From: a virus
Length of the DNA stretch: 35,762 nt
Direction: 5' to 3' (one strand)
IMG/VR virus record: IMGVR_UViG_3300033153_002147
Location: 1-35,762 of that record
A program made the position numbers and the translations under genes. Position 1 is the first letter of the stretch. The number at the start of each line of letters is the position of its first letter. Shown here piece after piece: positions 6,965 through 15,545 of the stretch. The notes below the pieces were generated by a model. That model ran no database searches and was not told where the DNA came from. It saw only the letters and a program-made list of their open reading frames with translations.

Positions 6965-9424
6965 TTAAGATGTTAATGTAATAAAATTATTGGTTCCTGC
7001 ATCAATTTTCATATTAGCAACAACAGGCTCAGGATATCCTATAATCTCAAATTTAACTGTGGGGTATGTACACCACTGACCTCTAAACATAGGAGCCGTA
7101 GCTGTGGATGCCCAGGTAACAGTTTTGTTAGCATTACCTTGTGGTAACATCCCATTCTCACTAGTTACAAATACTTTACTATAACGCTCGGTTGTTCTAT
7201 GAGACTTATCAAAAGAAACGGCTTGTCCTACGGGAAGCGGCGAACCAGATTGTTTGGCTCCAGGTCCCATATCAAATGCGTGGGTAAAATTAAGAGGGTC
7301 TCCCATATTCCAGACACAACAAATAATAAAATGGTCTATATGTTTTTCCACATATAAACCATGTGGATTCATCCATTGTGTGTGTTGATGCTGAGATGCA
7401 GTATGCCACCAATCCGCTTGCGCCTGGGAATCTGCTAGAGCGCAGTTAACGAGATTTAATCGTACATCATAATCTATCATCCACTCAGGTCGAGAACCAG
7501 GAGTAAAATCAATTCTTTTTCTTACCATAAGTGCTTGGTAACCATTAATCCTAGCATTAGCCGTGCTGTTGGCCGCTTCCCAACTAATATTCCAAGTAGG
7601 AAATTTTACATGAGATCCATAAAGAGCATCAAATGCAGTATCTTGACTTAATGGGTAAGTTGGTTCCAAAGCATCATTATAATACATATGAAATTTATCA
7701 TTTCTATGATTCGCACCATCATTAGACCAATCAGGGGTATCCCAATCTGGTTGTTGGGGTATTGTTCCTACCAAAGATTCTGGGTAATATCCCTGAGACT
7801 TTAGATAATCAGAAATACCTTTTGGGTATAAATCAGTAAGCTGGGTTCCCCCAGCCGTAGCCACATCAGCATCAGCAGCCAATCTAGCCAGTACACCTTC
7901 TACTCCGAACTTTATTCCACCAAAAATAAAACCACTTCCCACAGGTCTTGGGTATTGAGGTATCTCTGGTGGATTCTCATCTATATAATCTCTCACCTTC
8001 TCAGCAGTATCAGCTAATTGATATTTAGTAACAACTGGGTTGGCTAAAGATGCTGGTGGGTTAGCTGCTGCCAACCCTGCTCTCTCATTATAAGTAAGTT
8101 CTGCTGTACGGAAGAAAGGTCTTATATCTATAATATCTGTAGTACTTATGGTGGGAGTTCCAAATGTAGAGATAACATAAGCTATAGGAAGAACCGACTG
8201 CCCAATCATTTGAAGACTAGTTTTGGCTACCCCATCCGTTATATATGGAGCAGCATTTAACAAATCATCAGGGCTGGGGAAATTACCAAAAACACCCCCC
8301 ATACCATTTTGAGTTTGGTTTAAGTCTGATATAACAGAGGCTGTCTGCATATTTCCTTGAGTATCAAAATTACCAGACGGATCAAAATAATTAGTAGCAA
8401 TATCTATTCCATCCATATAAGTCTGACCTGTAAAGAAAGTATCGTCTATAGTTTGGTCTGCGAAAGATCCTTTTCCATTAAGAGATATTACCCCTGCCCC
8501 TTTAACTAATCCTAATGTAGGTTGATTTATTATAGTTGCACCAGTACTCTCTGGTCTAAGTATGGCAGTAGATGACGCATCAATAGGATGAGTATATATA
8601 AACAATAAATCTATTCTAACTGCTGGTACATAGTTAGTACTATTTTGATAGTCCTCAGAATCAAACATGGGAACATTTATAGTTAATTGAGTTGGCACAT
8701 TAACAATAGCTGTTCTAAATGGGGCACCATAAACTCTAGTGAATTCAACTGATAACTGCTGTAACCCTACATGAGAAGCAGTATCTGCTCCAAAATTTCT
8801 AACAGTTGTACCTTGTTTCCACAAAGCTAATTTTACTTTCTGAAGATCTAAAATTCCTTCCGAACTCTTATCATTCTGTTTAAAACTAGTATACTTATAG
8901 GTCCAATCTAAATTATACAGATTTGCTGGTGCTGTAACATTATGCTGAACAAAATCGTATAAACCATTATCTTGTAGAATATTAGTTACTATAGATCCCG
9001 CCAAAGATCTTAGAGTATTGGTAGGTGTAGTAATTTCAATTTCATTAACCATCCTGCCTGTTGCTGCTGCGGCTGTCTTTATAGCCATAGTAGATATACC
9101 CGTACCATAAGCATCATTAACTCTAGCGGTAAATCTACCTGGGGAAACAGTTACAGCCCTATCAGAACCTGTAGCAGATGGCTTTAGTTCTGCAATATCT
9201 GATCTGGAAACAGTAGCTAATTCCGTAGCCCCTACAGACACCTGATCTTTTAACCACAATAAGTTTTCTTGTAGTTGTTGGATAGGAACATTATCCACTT
9301 CCCAATAGTAAGGATCATTAGCTTTAAAAAGTCTAACGGGGTCAGTAAACTGGTGAGAACTAGGTCGATAAGTTATCTTACCTCCTCCCTGTCCTCCAGC
9401 GTAAAAGTCGTCATTATGTGTCAT
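6965..9424 (-). CDS. Virion structural protein, probable tail fibre or baseplate appendage
   Basis: An 819-residue protein. Its N-terminus holds KANDPYYWEVDNVPIQQLQE (residues 34-53). This is related to the N-terminus of the next upstream gene, which suggests both dock on the same baseplate site. The middle is rich in Thr, Asn, Ala and Val with alternating beta patterns. The C-terminal third (about 530-819) is rich in Trp, His and aromatic residues (for example WWHTASQHQHTQW), as in sugar- or receptor-binding tips. No catalytic motif is visible. Its ATG overlaps the upstream stop as TAATG. I class it as fibre-like from context and composition; the receptor-binding role of the C-terminus is inference. 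Confidence 0.65.
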   Translation of the reverse strand: MTHNDDFYAGGQGGGKITYRPSSHQFTDPVRLFKANDPYYWEVDNVPIQQLQENLLWLKDQVSVGATELATVSRSDIAELKPSATGSDRAVTVSPGRFTARVNDAYGTGISTMAIKTAAAATGRMVNEIEITTPTNTLRSLAGSIVTNILQDNGLYDFVQHNVTAPANLYNLDWTYKYTSFKQNDKSSEGILDLQKVKLALWKQGTTVRNFGADTASHVGLQQLSVEFTRVYGAPFRTAIVNVPTQLTINVPMFDSEDYQNSTNYVPAVRIDLLFIYTHPIDASSTAILRPESTGATIINQPTLGLVKGAGVISLNGKGSFADQTIDDTFFTGQTYMDGIDIATNYFDPSGNFDTQGNMQTASVISDLNQTQNGMGGVFGNFPSPDDLLNAAPYITDGVAKTSLQMIGQSVLPIAYVISTFGTPTISTTDIIDIRPFFRTAELTYNERAGLAAANPPASLANPVVTKYQLADTAEKVRDYIDENPPEIPQYPRPVGSGFIFGGIKFGVEGVLARLAADADVATAGGTQLTDLYPKGISDYLKSQGYYPESLVGTIPQQPDWDTPDWSNDGANHRNDKFHMYYNDALEPTYPLSQDTAFDALYGSHVKFPTWNISWEAANSTANARINGYQALMVRKRIDFTPGSRPEWMIDYDVRLNLVNCALADSQAQADWWHTASQHQHTQWMNPHGLYVEKHIDHFIICCVWNMGDPLNFTHAFDMGPGAKQSGSPLPVGQAVSFDKSHRTTERYSKVFVTSENGMLPQGNANKTVTWASTATAPMFRGQWCTYPTVKFEIIGYPEPVVANMKIDAGTNNFITLTS

Positions 9425-12400
9425 TACATTTCCCTCTCAACATCAAAGATATTAGTAGATGTGAAGCCCATTCCAAATGAACTTGTATCCCCAACGAAAG
9501 ATTCTCCATGTTGGGATGTAGAAGCTTTGTATATACTTACTAATCTCCTTCTACCACTGTAATTAGTATTACAATGTTTGGCATTACTAAAGGTGTTAGA
9601 AAAAGATTCATCTAAAAGTACCTGTGCATTACTATTATTTGGAAGCATAGCATGGGATCTATACCCCCCAACCAGCGAGAACCCAGTTTGCCCCGCTCCG
9701 CTCAATCCTATATGAGCAGAATCAGGCCAGTAATACCCACTTGTTGTACAAGTAGCGGGTGGCGTATGATCATCTATAGTATCATTTATAATATTAAGTA
9801 AATTTGGAAACACAGAGCTTAATGATTCCACCGCAGATACACTTCCTGACAGTGCGTATCCTTGCGCCAGATGTTGATAAGGTCTGGTATCATAACTACC
9901 CGCTCCAGCGTAACTTAATACTTTAGCCTCTGGATTAGTGGGGAAATACAATCTAAACGGACCCCTATTCTCATAGGAACTTGGGCCGTAAGTATCTACA
10001 TCCCCAGTTCTAGCTATTGAAATAGTTTTTTGCTCTACTCCCCTGTCAGCAGAATATGCAGATGACACAGCCACTCCACTCCCGTAATGATCAAGCACAG
10101 ATAATGTTCCTGTGTCTGGAGTACCAGAGAATGCTGCATACCCTACAGCACTAGAATCATTCATAAGATCTGGTTCTATTATACTACTCGCATAAAAAGA
10201 TCTGGGTCCTGTGTACCCTATCAAAGATGGATAAGATCCGCTAACCGTAGCGTAGGAAGCATTCAGTCTTGAAGTGTCCTGAACATTCCATATTTGCAAA
10301 TCATTACATCCAGCTATACTAGCTGAAGGATCAAAGAAAGATCCGTCTGCATTGTATTGCCCTGTTGGGAAGTGAACATTCCTAACAAAAATTTCACTGT
10401 CGCCAGTAGCTCTTACACACACACCTCCCCTTGTAGCTCCTGCCCTGAACTCTGAAGCTGTGTCTGCTGTACTATAGGCATTACTATATAGAACTCTATT
10501 ACATGACAATGAAACATCATATGCGTAAGCCTCGGGCCATACAACAGGAATATAATGATTATTGAAATCAGTTCCAGGTGACGCACCTCCTAAAGTTCCT
10601 ATAGCTAAATTAACATCCATAGGATTAGGATAAAATTGTAAGGCTCCTGCCTGACACAAGGAAGATAGTACACCAGAAGCGGTGAATCCGTGTGGGTTAT
10701 AATCACTAGAAGAAGTAGTAGAATCAGGCCAGAAATTTCTGAAGAATCCTAAATCCTCAAATCTTATTTGGGAGTTATTAGAAGCTATTACACATGCTCT
10801 AGTAGAGTGAATATCCAAAGAGGTATTTACAGAAAGCTCCATTCTGCCCCACCCAGACCCGTCAAGACTGCTATCATCTTCTCCAAGAACGGGACAAGCT
10901 TTTATAACTGAATTGTTATCAGCCAATATGCCTATACCATACTGAGAAATTCCTGTAGGACCCGTTATGTAAATAGTAGAATTATTGGTAGCTGCTAAAG
11001 CACTAGTTTTTGGCTGTGTGCCAAACCCAGGGGCACCTATAATATTAGTTACCCCCGTCTTAGATCCCACACCAGGATCATCAACATTTTCCCCATATCC
11101 AATCAACTTACAAACCCCACCATCATTAACTTGAATAGCGTTCCCTTTTGTGAAAGCTGTATTAATTGTACCCCCAACAGTACGAATCAGGGAGGCTGGC
11201 ATAACCGCTCTGGAATTATTAATAGAGATTGAAGGGATAGGACTTAAATTAGTGATATCATTATACCCAAAAGTAAGGTTGTATTCAAGCAAGCTATAAG
11301 CATCTGCTAAAGCTCCTACACCAATCTGGTAACTAGATAGATCCACAGGATAGTCTGGTCCATAGTAAGATCCCTCCTTAAGCCACAAGTGTCTTCTGTT
11401 CTTATTAAACATCCCTAATCTAGAAAAAGGAAGGTAATCACTACTATTGTAAATAGTAGAATTAGTACTACGAATAACTCTCTCAAAATCTGTATTTAAT
11501 ATAAACCTAGAGTTACTAAAATCAAGGCCTTCTTCTGCGGCATTTTCAATCATGAATCTACCTGTACGAATTTCAGATCCTTTCGCTTTTATATTTACTT
11601 CATTATTATAAATATCAGTGAGACCTTTGATATCGTACTCTGATGAATCAGCATATAATCCATAGTTATTGTACCCAATAGTTAAAGGAGTTAGATCTTT
11701 CATCGTTCCAACGATAACAGTTGCTGTCCCAGTTAGGTTTAGATTAGCTAATTCTCCTCCGTATAACTTAGAGTTGGTTAAATGTATTCCATAAGTGTGG
11801 AACCAAGACCCTAGACATGCTGCTGTTCCTATAGCATAATTAGGATCAGTTTTGTACTCTACTTCACTATTACTAATTTTGAATCCGTAGGTATCATTAA
11901 GTCCTCTAGTAGCTATTTCATAGTTACGCACAGCAAGATTTCTTCTTCTTAATTTTACTTTCGAATTATTTATCTCGTACCCTGCCATTGTGCATCTCAT
12001 TGCACCACAATCTTCAATAGATACATTGTTACTGTTGTAAACACCAATACCAACAGAGGTTTCATAAGCCGTAGTATCAGTATCATAACCATCAACTATA
12101 AATCCACGAACATAGATAGGCCCATCACTATTTTCTACCCTAATACGAGAAAGTTTATTAGCGGTTAAAACTCCATTAATAATTTGTTCTGCATTTTTAG
12201 GCTGCTGTCTTATTAAAACACCATCAATAGGACTTATAGTAGATACATCTAAAGTATCTATCGTTGAATCTAACTGCCCTGTAACTCCAGCCCCAGGAAA
12301 CTGATCCCCCACAATAGGACTTATATAAATATTATACAATGATTGGAATGGGGTAGTTTCTCCTACACCAGCATACGCATAAGTAGACTTAGATGGAGTA

Positions 12401-13074
12401 ACTCCACCAGTCCTACATTGACCAGTCGGGAAACCTAAAAATCTTGTAAACCCTGTAGGTACGGGGGCACCCCCACTTACGGGGAATATATCAGCGGTAT
12501 TAGCAGAAAATGCTACTGCACTAGAATTATAAAAATAGTTTATGGCTCCTGTAGCGGAAACTGTATCAGGTGTAAAGTTTACAGTATCAGCGTTAGTAGA
12601 CTCATATGTTGTCGCAGAACAAGGGTCAGTTCCAGACATATCAGACCATTCGGCTAATGGAGCAAATGCTCTATTAATAATTTCTAACGCTCCGTCCTCT
12701 TCACATTTAATATTGTTAAGATCTAGGGGGCCAATGTCCCCAGACACAGCTACCTCTATCAAAGTAGGCATTCTAATAATCTCTGGGAGAGATTCTATAG
12801 CCGCTGAAACAGAAGTGAAAACATTTGAGCTAGTGGCTAGTTGATTTGGGATAGTAGAAGATACTAGAAGTGCCATTCCAGGAACAGCAGATAAAGGATA
12901 CCCAAACTTCTCCCACAAGTAGTAGGTTCGTTCCTCTAGGTCATATAAAGGTAGGTTATCCTGCTCCCAATTATAAAAGGAAGAGGTATCATGCTTGGTT
13001 ACAAAGGGGTTCCAATAATTAAATATAGTCACTCCCCCAGAAAGTGTGTATAAGTCGTTTGAATTAAAAGCCAT
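9424..13074 (-). CDS. Tail fibre/appendage protein with right-handed beta-helix
   Basis: A 1216-residue protein. The N-terminus carries FYNWEQDNLPLYDLEE (33-48), matching the dock-like motif of the 819-residue neighbour. From about residue 310 to 900 the sequence cycles through short turns of the type N-[NS]-S-x-[IV/L]: NNSKVKLR, SNSEVEYK, TNSKLYGG, DSSEYDIKG, NNSTIYITG, SNNSQIRFE. Each turn ends a hydrophobic strand, the signature of a parallel beta-helix (pectate-lyase-like) as found in phage tailspikes and fibres. Such proteins bind or degrade surface polysaccharide, but I see no clear catalytic acid cluster, so no enzyme activity is claimed. The C-terminal 300 residues are Ser/Gly/Tyr-rich and may form the trimer tip. 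It is coupled by TAATG overlaps at both ends. Confidence 0.75.
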   Translation of the reverse strand: MAFNSNDLYTLSGGVTIFNYWNPFVTKHDTSSFYNWEQDNLPLYDLEERTYYLWEKFGYPLSAVPGMALLVSSTIPNQLATSSNVFTSVSAAIESLPEIIRMPTLIEVAVSGDIGPLDLNNIKCEEDGALEIINRAFAPLAEWSDMSGTDPCSATTYESTNADTVNFTPDTVSATGAINYFYNSSAVAFSANTADIFPVSGGAPVPTGFTRFLGFPTGQCRTGGVTPSKSTYAYAGVGETTPFQSLYNIYISPIVGDQFPGAGVTGQLDSTIDTLDVSTISPIDGVLIRQQPKNAEQIINGVLTANKLSRIRVENSDGPIYVRGFIVDGYDTDTTAYETSVGIGVYNSNNVSIEDCGAMRCTMAGYEINNSKVKLRRRNLAVRNYEIATRGLNDTYGFKISNSEVEYKTDPNYAIGTAACLGSWFHTYGIHLTNSKLYGGELANLNLTGTATVIVGTMKDLTPLTIGYNNYGLYADSSEYDIKGLTDIYNNEVNIKAKGSEIRTGRFMIENAAEEGLDFSNSRFILNTDFERVIRSTNSTIYNSSDYLPFSRLGMFNKNRRHLWLKEGSYYGPDYPVDLSSYQIGVGALADAYSLLEYNLTFGYNDITNLSPIPSISINNSRAVMPASLIRTVGGTINTAFTKGNAIQVNDGGVCKLIGYGENVDDPGVGSKTGVTNIIGAPGFGTQPKTSALAATNNSTIYITGPTGISQYGIGILADNNSVIKACPVLGEDDSSLDGSGWGRMELSVNTSLDIHSTRACVIASNNSQIRFEDLGFFRNFWPDSTTSSSDYNPHGFTASGVLSSLCQAGALQFYPNPMDVNLAIGTLGGASPGTDFNNHYIPVVWPEAYAYDVSLSCNRVLYSNAYSTADTASEFRAGATRGGVCVRATGDSEIFVRNVHFPTGQYNADGSFFDPSASIAGCNDLQIWNVQDTSRLNASYATVSGSYPSLIGYTGPRSFYASSIIEPDLMNDSSAVGYAAFSGTPDTGTLSVLDHYGSGVAVSSAYSADRGVEQKTISIARTGDVDTYGPSSYENRGPFRLYFPTNPEAKVLSYAGAGSYDTRPYQHLAQGYALSGSVSAVESLSSVFPNLLNIINDTIDDHTPPATCTTSGYYWPDSAHIGLSGAGQTGFSLVGGYRSHAMLPNNSNAQVLLDESFSNTFSNAKHCNTNYSGRRRLVSIYKASTSQHGESFVGDTSSFGMGFTSTNIFDVEREM

Positions 13075-13658
13075 TAGAACTGCAATGTCCAGCGAAAGAT
13101 GAGACTAAAATCACTAGTCTTAGTTATTTGTGTGAAGGGTCTATATGCTACTAAAATAGGGTTGGGGGCTGGTTCCGTACCCCTAGGATTTCTCATATAT
13201 AATCCTACTTCATTTACATACTTACCGTTAAGAGTATTTCTATCCAGAACTAGAGTATACCTTACAGAAGTATTTGTCACTTTATTTATATTACTAAACA
13301 TAATTCTAGCAAAAGGACTTAGTGCTGCGCCTATTACCCCATTTAAAATAGGATAATAGGGGTCTATAATAAGTCCTGTGTTTGAACCCCATTCCGACTC
13401 TGCTGTATTGGGACTCTGTAATTGGTATGTAGATACCCCATAATCAGAATAATCCCCACCCGACCCAACTAAAAAGTGTCTAATTTGATAATCTACTATT
13501 GATGAGGCTCCCGAAGCTGCAAATAGATGTGAAAATCCTACCCCCATACCTGAAGTAATTACATTATGATCATCAAAATACAACTCTTCCACCCCATCCT
13601 CATATCTCTTGAAGATTTGCAAATGACCTACAGGGCTCATCGGTTTTGTATTACTCAT
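13074..13658 (-). CDS. Small appendage protein, minimal member of a three-gene paralogous family
   Basis: A 194-residue protein that looks like the shortest version of its two upstream neighbours. Its N-terminus (VGHLQIFKRYEDGVEELYF, then HNVITSGMG) matches the N-terminal cap of the 616- and 993-residue proteins. Its C-terminus (VNEVGLYMRNPRG, VAYRPFTQITKTSDFSLIF, ending WTLQF) matches the C-terminal cap of the 616-residue protein. No large insert separates the two caps. No enzyme motif is seen; the protein is beta-rich and without coiled coil. It may be a baseplate adaptor or a short fibre collar. AGAGG lies about 12 bases before the ATG, and 36 non-coding bases precede the gene, one of the few gaps in the block. 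Confidence 0.65.
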   Translation of the reverse strand: MSNTKPMSPVGHLQIFKRYEDGVEELYFDDHNVITSGMGVGFSHLFAASGASSIVDYQIRHFLVGSGGDYSDYGVSTYQLQSPNTAESEWGSNTGLIIDPYYPILNGVIGAALSPFARIMFSNINKVTNTSVRYTLVLDRNTLNGKYVNEVGLYMRNPRGTEPAPNPILVAYRPFTQITKTSDFSLIFRWTLQF

Positions 13659-13694
13659 TATATTATTTATACCTCTACCTTAATTATATCACAT

Positions 13695-15545
13695 TTACTG
13701 AGACGATGTACATCCATCTGAGGGGTCTACTTGCTCTGTGTATGGAACAGATGTATCTAGTATAGAAAACTCCCAATCAATTATATACGAAAATTCAGAT
13801 GTTTTTGTAAAAGGGCACGAAATTACTTTGTAAGCTGCTAAAAATGGAGTATCCTTTCCCCTGTCCCCATTAGGATTTTTAAGAAATAAACCAACCTCGT
13901 TTATAGTTTGAGAATTTGCCAAATTCTCATCCACCTCTAATCTAACATTTACTGTATCATCAAATAATTGTGTAGAATTATAAGACGGTATGCCCACAAA
14001 GTCTTGTGGATAATTTAAATAATAAGACTGCTCTCCATGTACTGTCTGGTTGGGTCCAGCAGAAGGTCCGTATTCCCACTGAGAACATCCCACATATGCT
14101 TGTGCCCTAGGTATAGTTTCTGGCATAAAGTGACCAGAAGGAGTTCCGTCAGTTTGTAGAACTAAATTCGAAGCAACATCAACTACTGCAACACTAGACA
14201 TAATAGGGACCAAATAGGGCACTGCTCCTTGCCCTATCAATTCTGTTCCATTTGCATAAGATTTATAAAAATTTATCATCTTATCTGAGGCACTAACCCA
14301 CGAGACTGATACTCTGTAAAAATTACCACTAGGACCAAACCCAACATTAGAGGTGTCTAGATAATCTGCCCCAGGACCAGAACTGGTGGCGTACCCAGTT
14401 AAGTGATCCGCATAAGTATATACAGGTCCATATCTATTATGGATATTACCTGATACTACACCATATTCTGATTCGGATTCCATTCCGTAAATATCACTAA
14501 ACTTAGTAGCTGCATTCCCCTTTTGTAATTCCTGCATTTGCCAACCAGAAGAAACACCTAAGATTGAGGGAGTATAAGTAGCATCAGGATTCTCATAATC
14601 ATATCTATAAAGAAAATCAGTCCTATTGTGACCCGCATAAGTAGATATCAGATTTGAGGCATATCTATTAAATATTTGTATTTTCCCTGTAAGTGGGGTG
14701 CAAGATACCGAACTATCTACTCCTGAAACATAATGAATACCAGCTACATAAGATGACCAAGTTTGGGTAGTCTTTAGTTTACTGAAATTCGTCATCAAGG
14801 AACCTTTTAAATTAGTAGTGGTATCCCCGTTATACTTATATGAAAAATTAGCCCTAATACAGGAAAAGGGGAAAGATGCGTCACCATTATCATTTATCAA
14901 ATACCTATCGGGAGTATAGGAAAATCTCCAGGAAGGAACTTTAAAATCAGGACCAGACACAGTGTAGTCAGAATAGCTAGACATAGGGGGAATTGAAATA
15001 TTAGAAGTTTCTGCGCTCCATAGGTCAGCGCACCCCACTACCCATGTGCTACTTGCGGTGGGAAAATAGTTAGCATCAGACCTACTCCCCTTTATCCCAG
15101 CGGGTTGTATAACAAAAGTATTAGTGTACTCATTCTTAGTGTTCCTAATGTCTGGGGGCTCTACAAAATTATCTACTACTTTAGTAGTCCCCAAACCAGA
15201 GGGGTATATAGAACCTAAAACATAAGTATTTTGTGGGGTAACTGCCCACTTACTATCTCTCCCATATTGTGAAATAGTTAGAGGATTTTTTAGAGTCCAA
15301 AAATAAGATTTAAAGGATGAGGAGGTAAGATCTCCTGATATATCATAAGTGCTTAAGTCATACTTTTGATTACCTAATTGATAATAACTAAACTTATAAT
15401 CATCTGTGTCTTGAGATCCACCGCCAGTAAGAACATTCACTATTGCATGCTTTACCCCTTCTGTTACTTGATTTTCCTCCTCAAGTATAACCTCTTCTTT
15501 ACCAGAAAGCTTATTTATTTGTTTTATTTTAAACTTACCTATCAT
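13695..15545 (-). CDS. Appendage/fibre protein, paralogue with large central insert
   Basis: A 616-residue protein of the same family as the 194-residue neighbour. The N-terminal cap is MIGKFKIKQINKLSGKEEVI, with ENQVTEGVKHAIVNVLTGG just after. The C-terminal cap starts with INEVGLFLKNPNG near residue 548 and continues AAYKVISCPFTKTSEFSYII to an IDWEFSIL end. Between them lie roughly 480 residues rich in Ser, Tyr, Gly and Asn with beta character and no recognised domain. I chose the ATG at 15545, which overlaps the upstream stop as ATGA and has GGTGA upstream; a longer reading from TTG at 15563 adds six residues but lacks a binding site. The likely role is a baseplate-attached fibre or receptor-binding protein; this is inferred from position and composition. 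Confidence 0.65.
   Translation of the reverse strand: MIGKFKIKQINKLSGKEEVILEEENQVTEGVKHAIVNVLTGGGSQDTDDYKFSYYQLGNQKYDLSTYDISGDLTSSSFKSYFWTLKNPLTISQYGRDSKWAVTPQNTYVLGSIYPSGLGTTKVVDNFVEPPDIRNTKNEYTNTFVIQPAGIKGSRSDANYFPTASSTWVVGCADLWSAETSNISIPPMSSYSDYTVSGPDFKVPSWRFSYTPDRYLINDNGDASFPFSCIRANFSYKYNGDTTTNLKGSLMTNFSKLKTTQTWSSYVAGIHYVSGVDSSVSCTPLTGKIQIFNRYASNLISTYAGHNRTDFLYRYDYENPDATYTPSILGVSSGWQMQELQKGNAATKFSDIYGMESESEYGVVSGNIHNRYGPVYTYADHLTGYATSSGPGADYLDTSNVGFGPSGNFYRVSVSWVSASDKMINFYKSYANGTELIGQGAVPYLVPIMSSVAVVDVASNLVLQTDGTPSGHFMPETIPRAQAYVGCSQWEYGPSAGPNQTVHGEQSYYLNYPQDFVGIPSYNSTQLFDDTVNVRLEVDENLANSQTINEVGLFLKNPNGDRGKDTPFLAAYKVISCPFTKTSEFSYIIDWEFSILDTSVPYTEQVDPSDGCTSSQ

Noticed and set aside
9424-13074. 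Polysaccharide lyase or hydrolase activity of the beta-helix fibre
   Set aside because: The fold pattern is clear, but no conserved acidic cluster could be picked out, so only a structural call is made.
13664-13671. TATAAATA on the minus strand just before the 194-residue gene, like a T4 late promoter
   Set aside because: It would start RNA at or past the ATG, leaving no room for the ribosome site, and the same 8-mer occurs inside genes (for example near 1710 and 2965), as expected by chance in AT-rich DNA.
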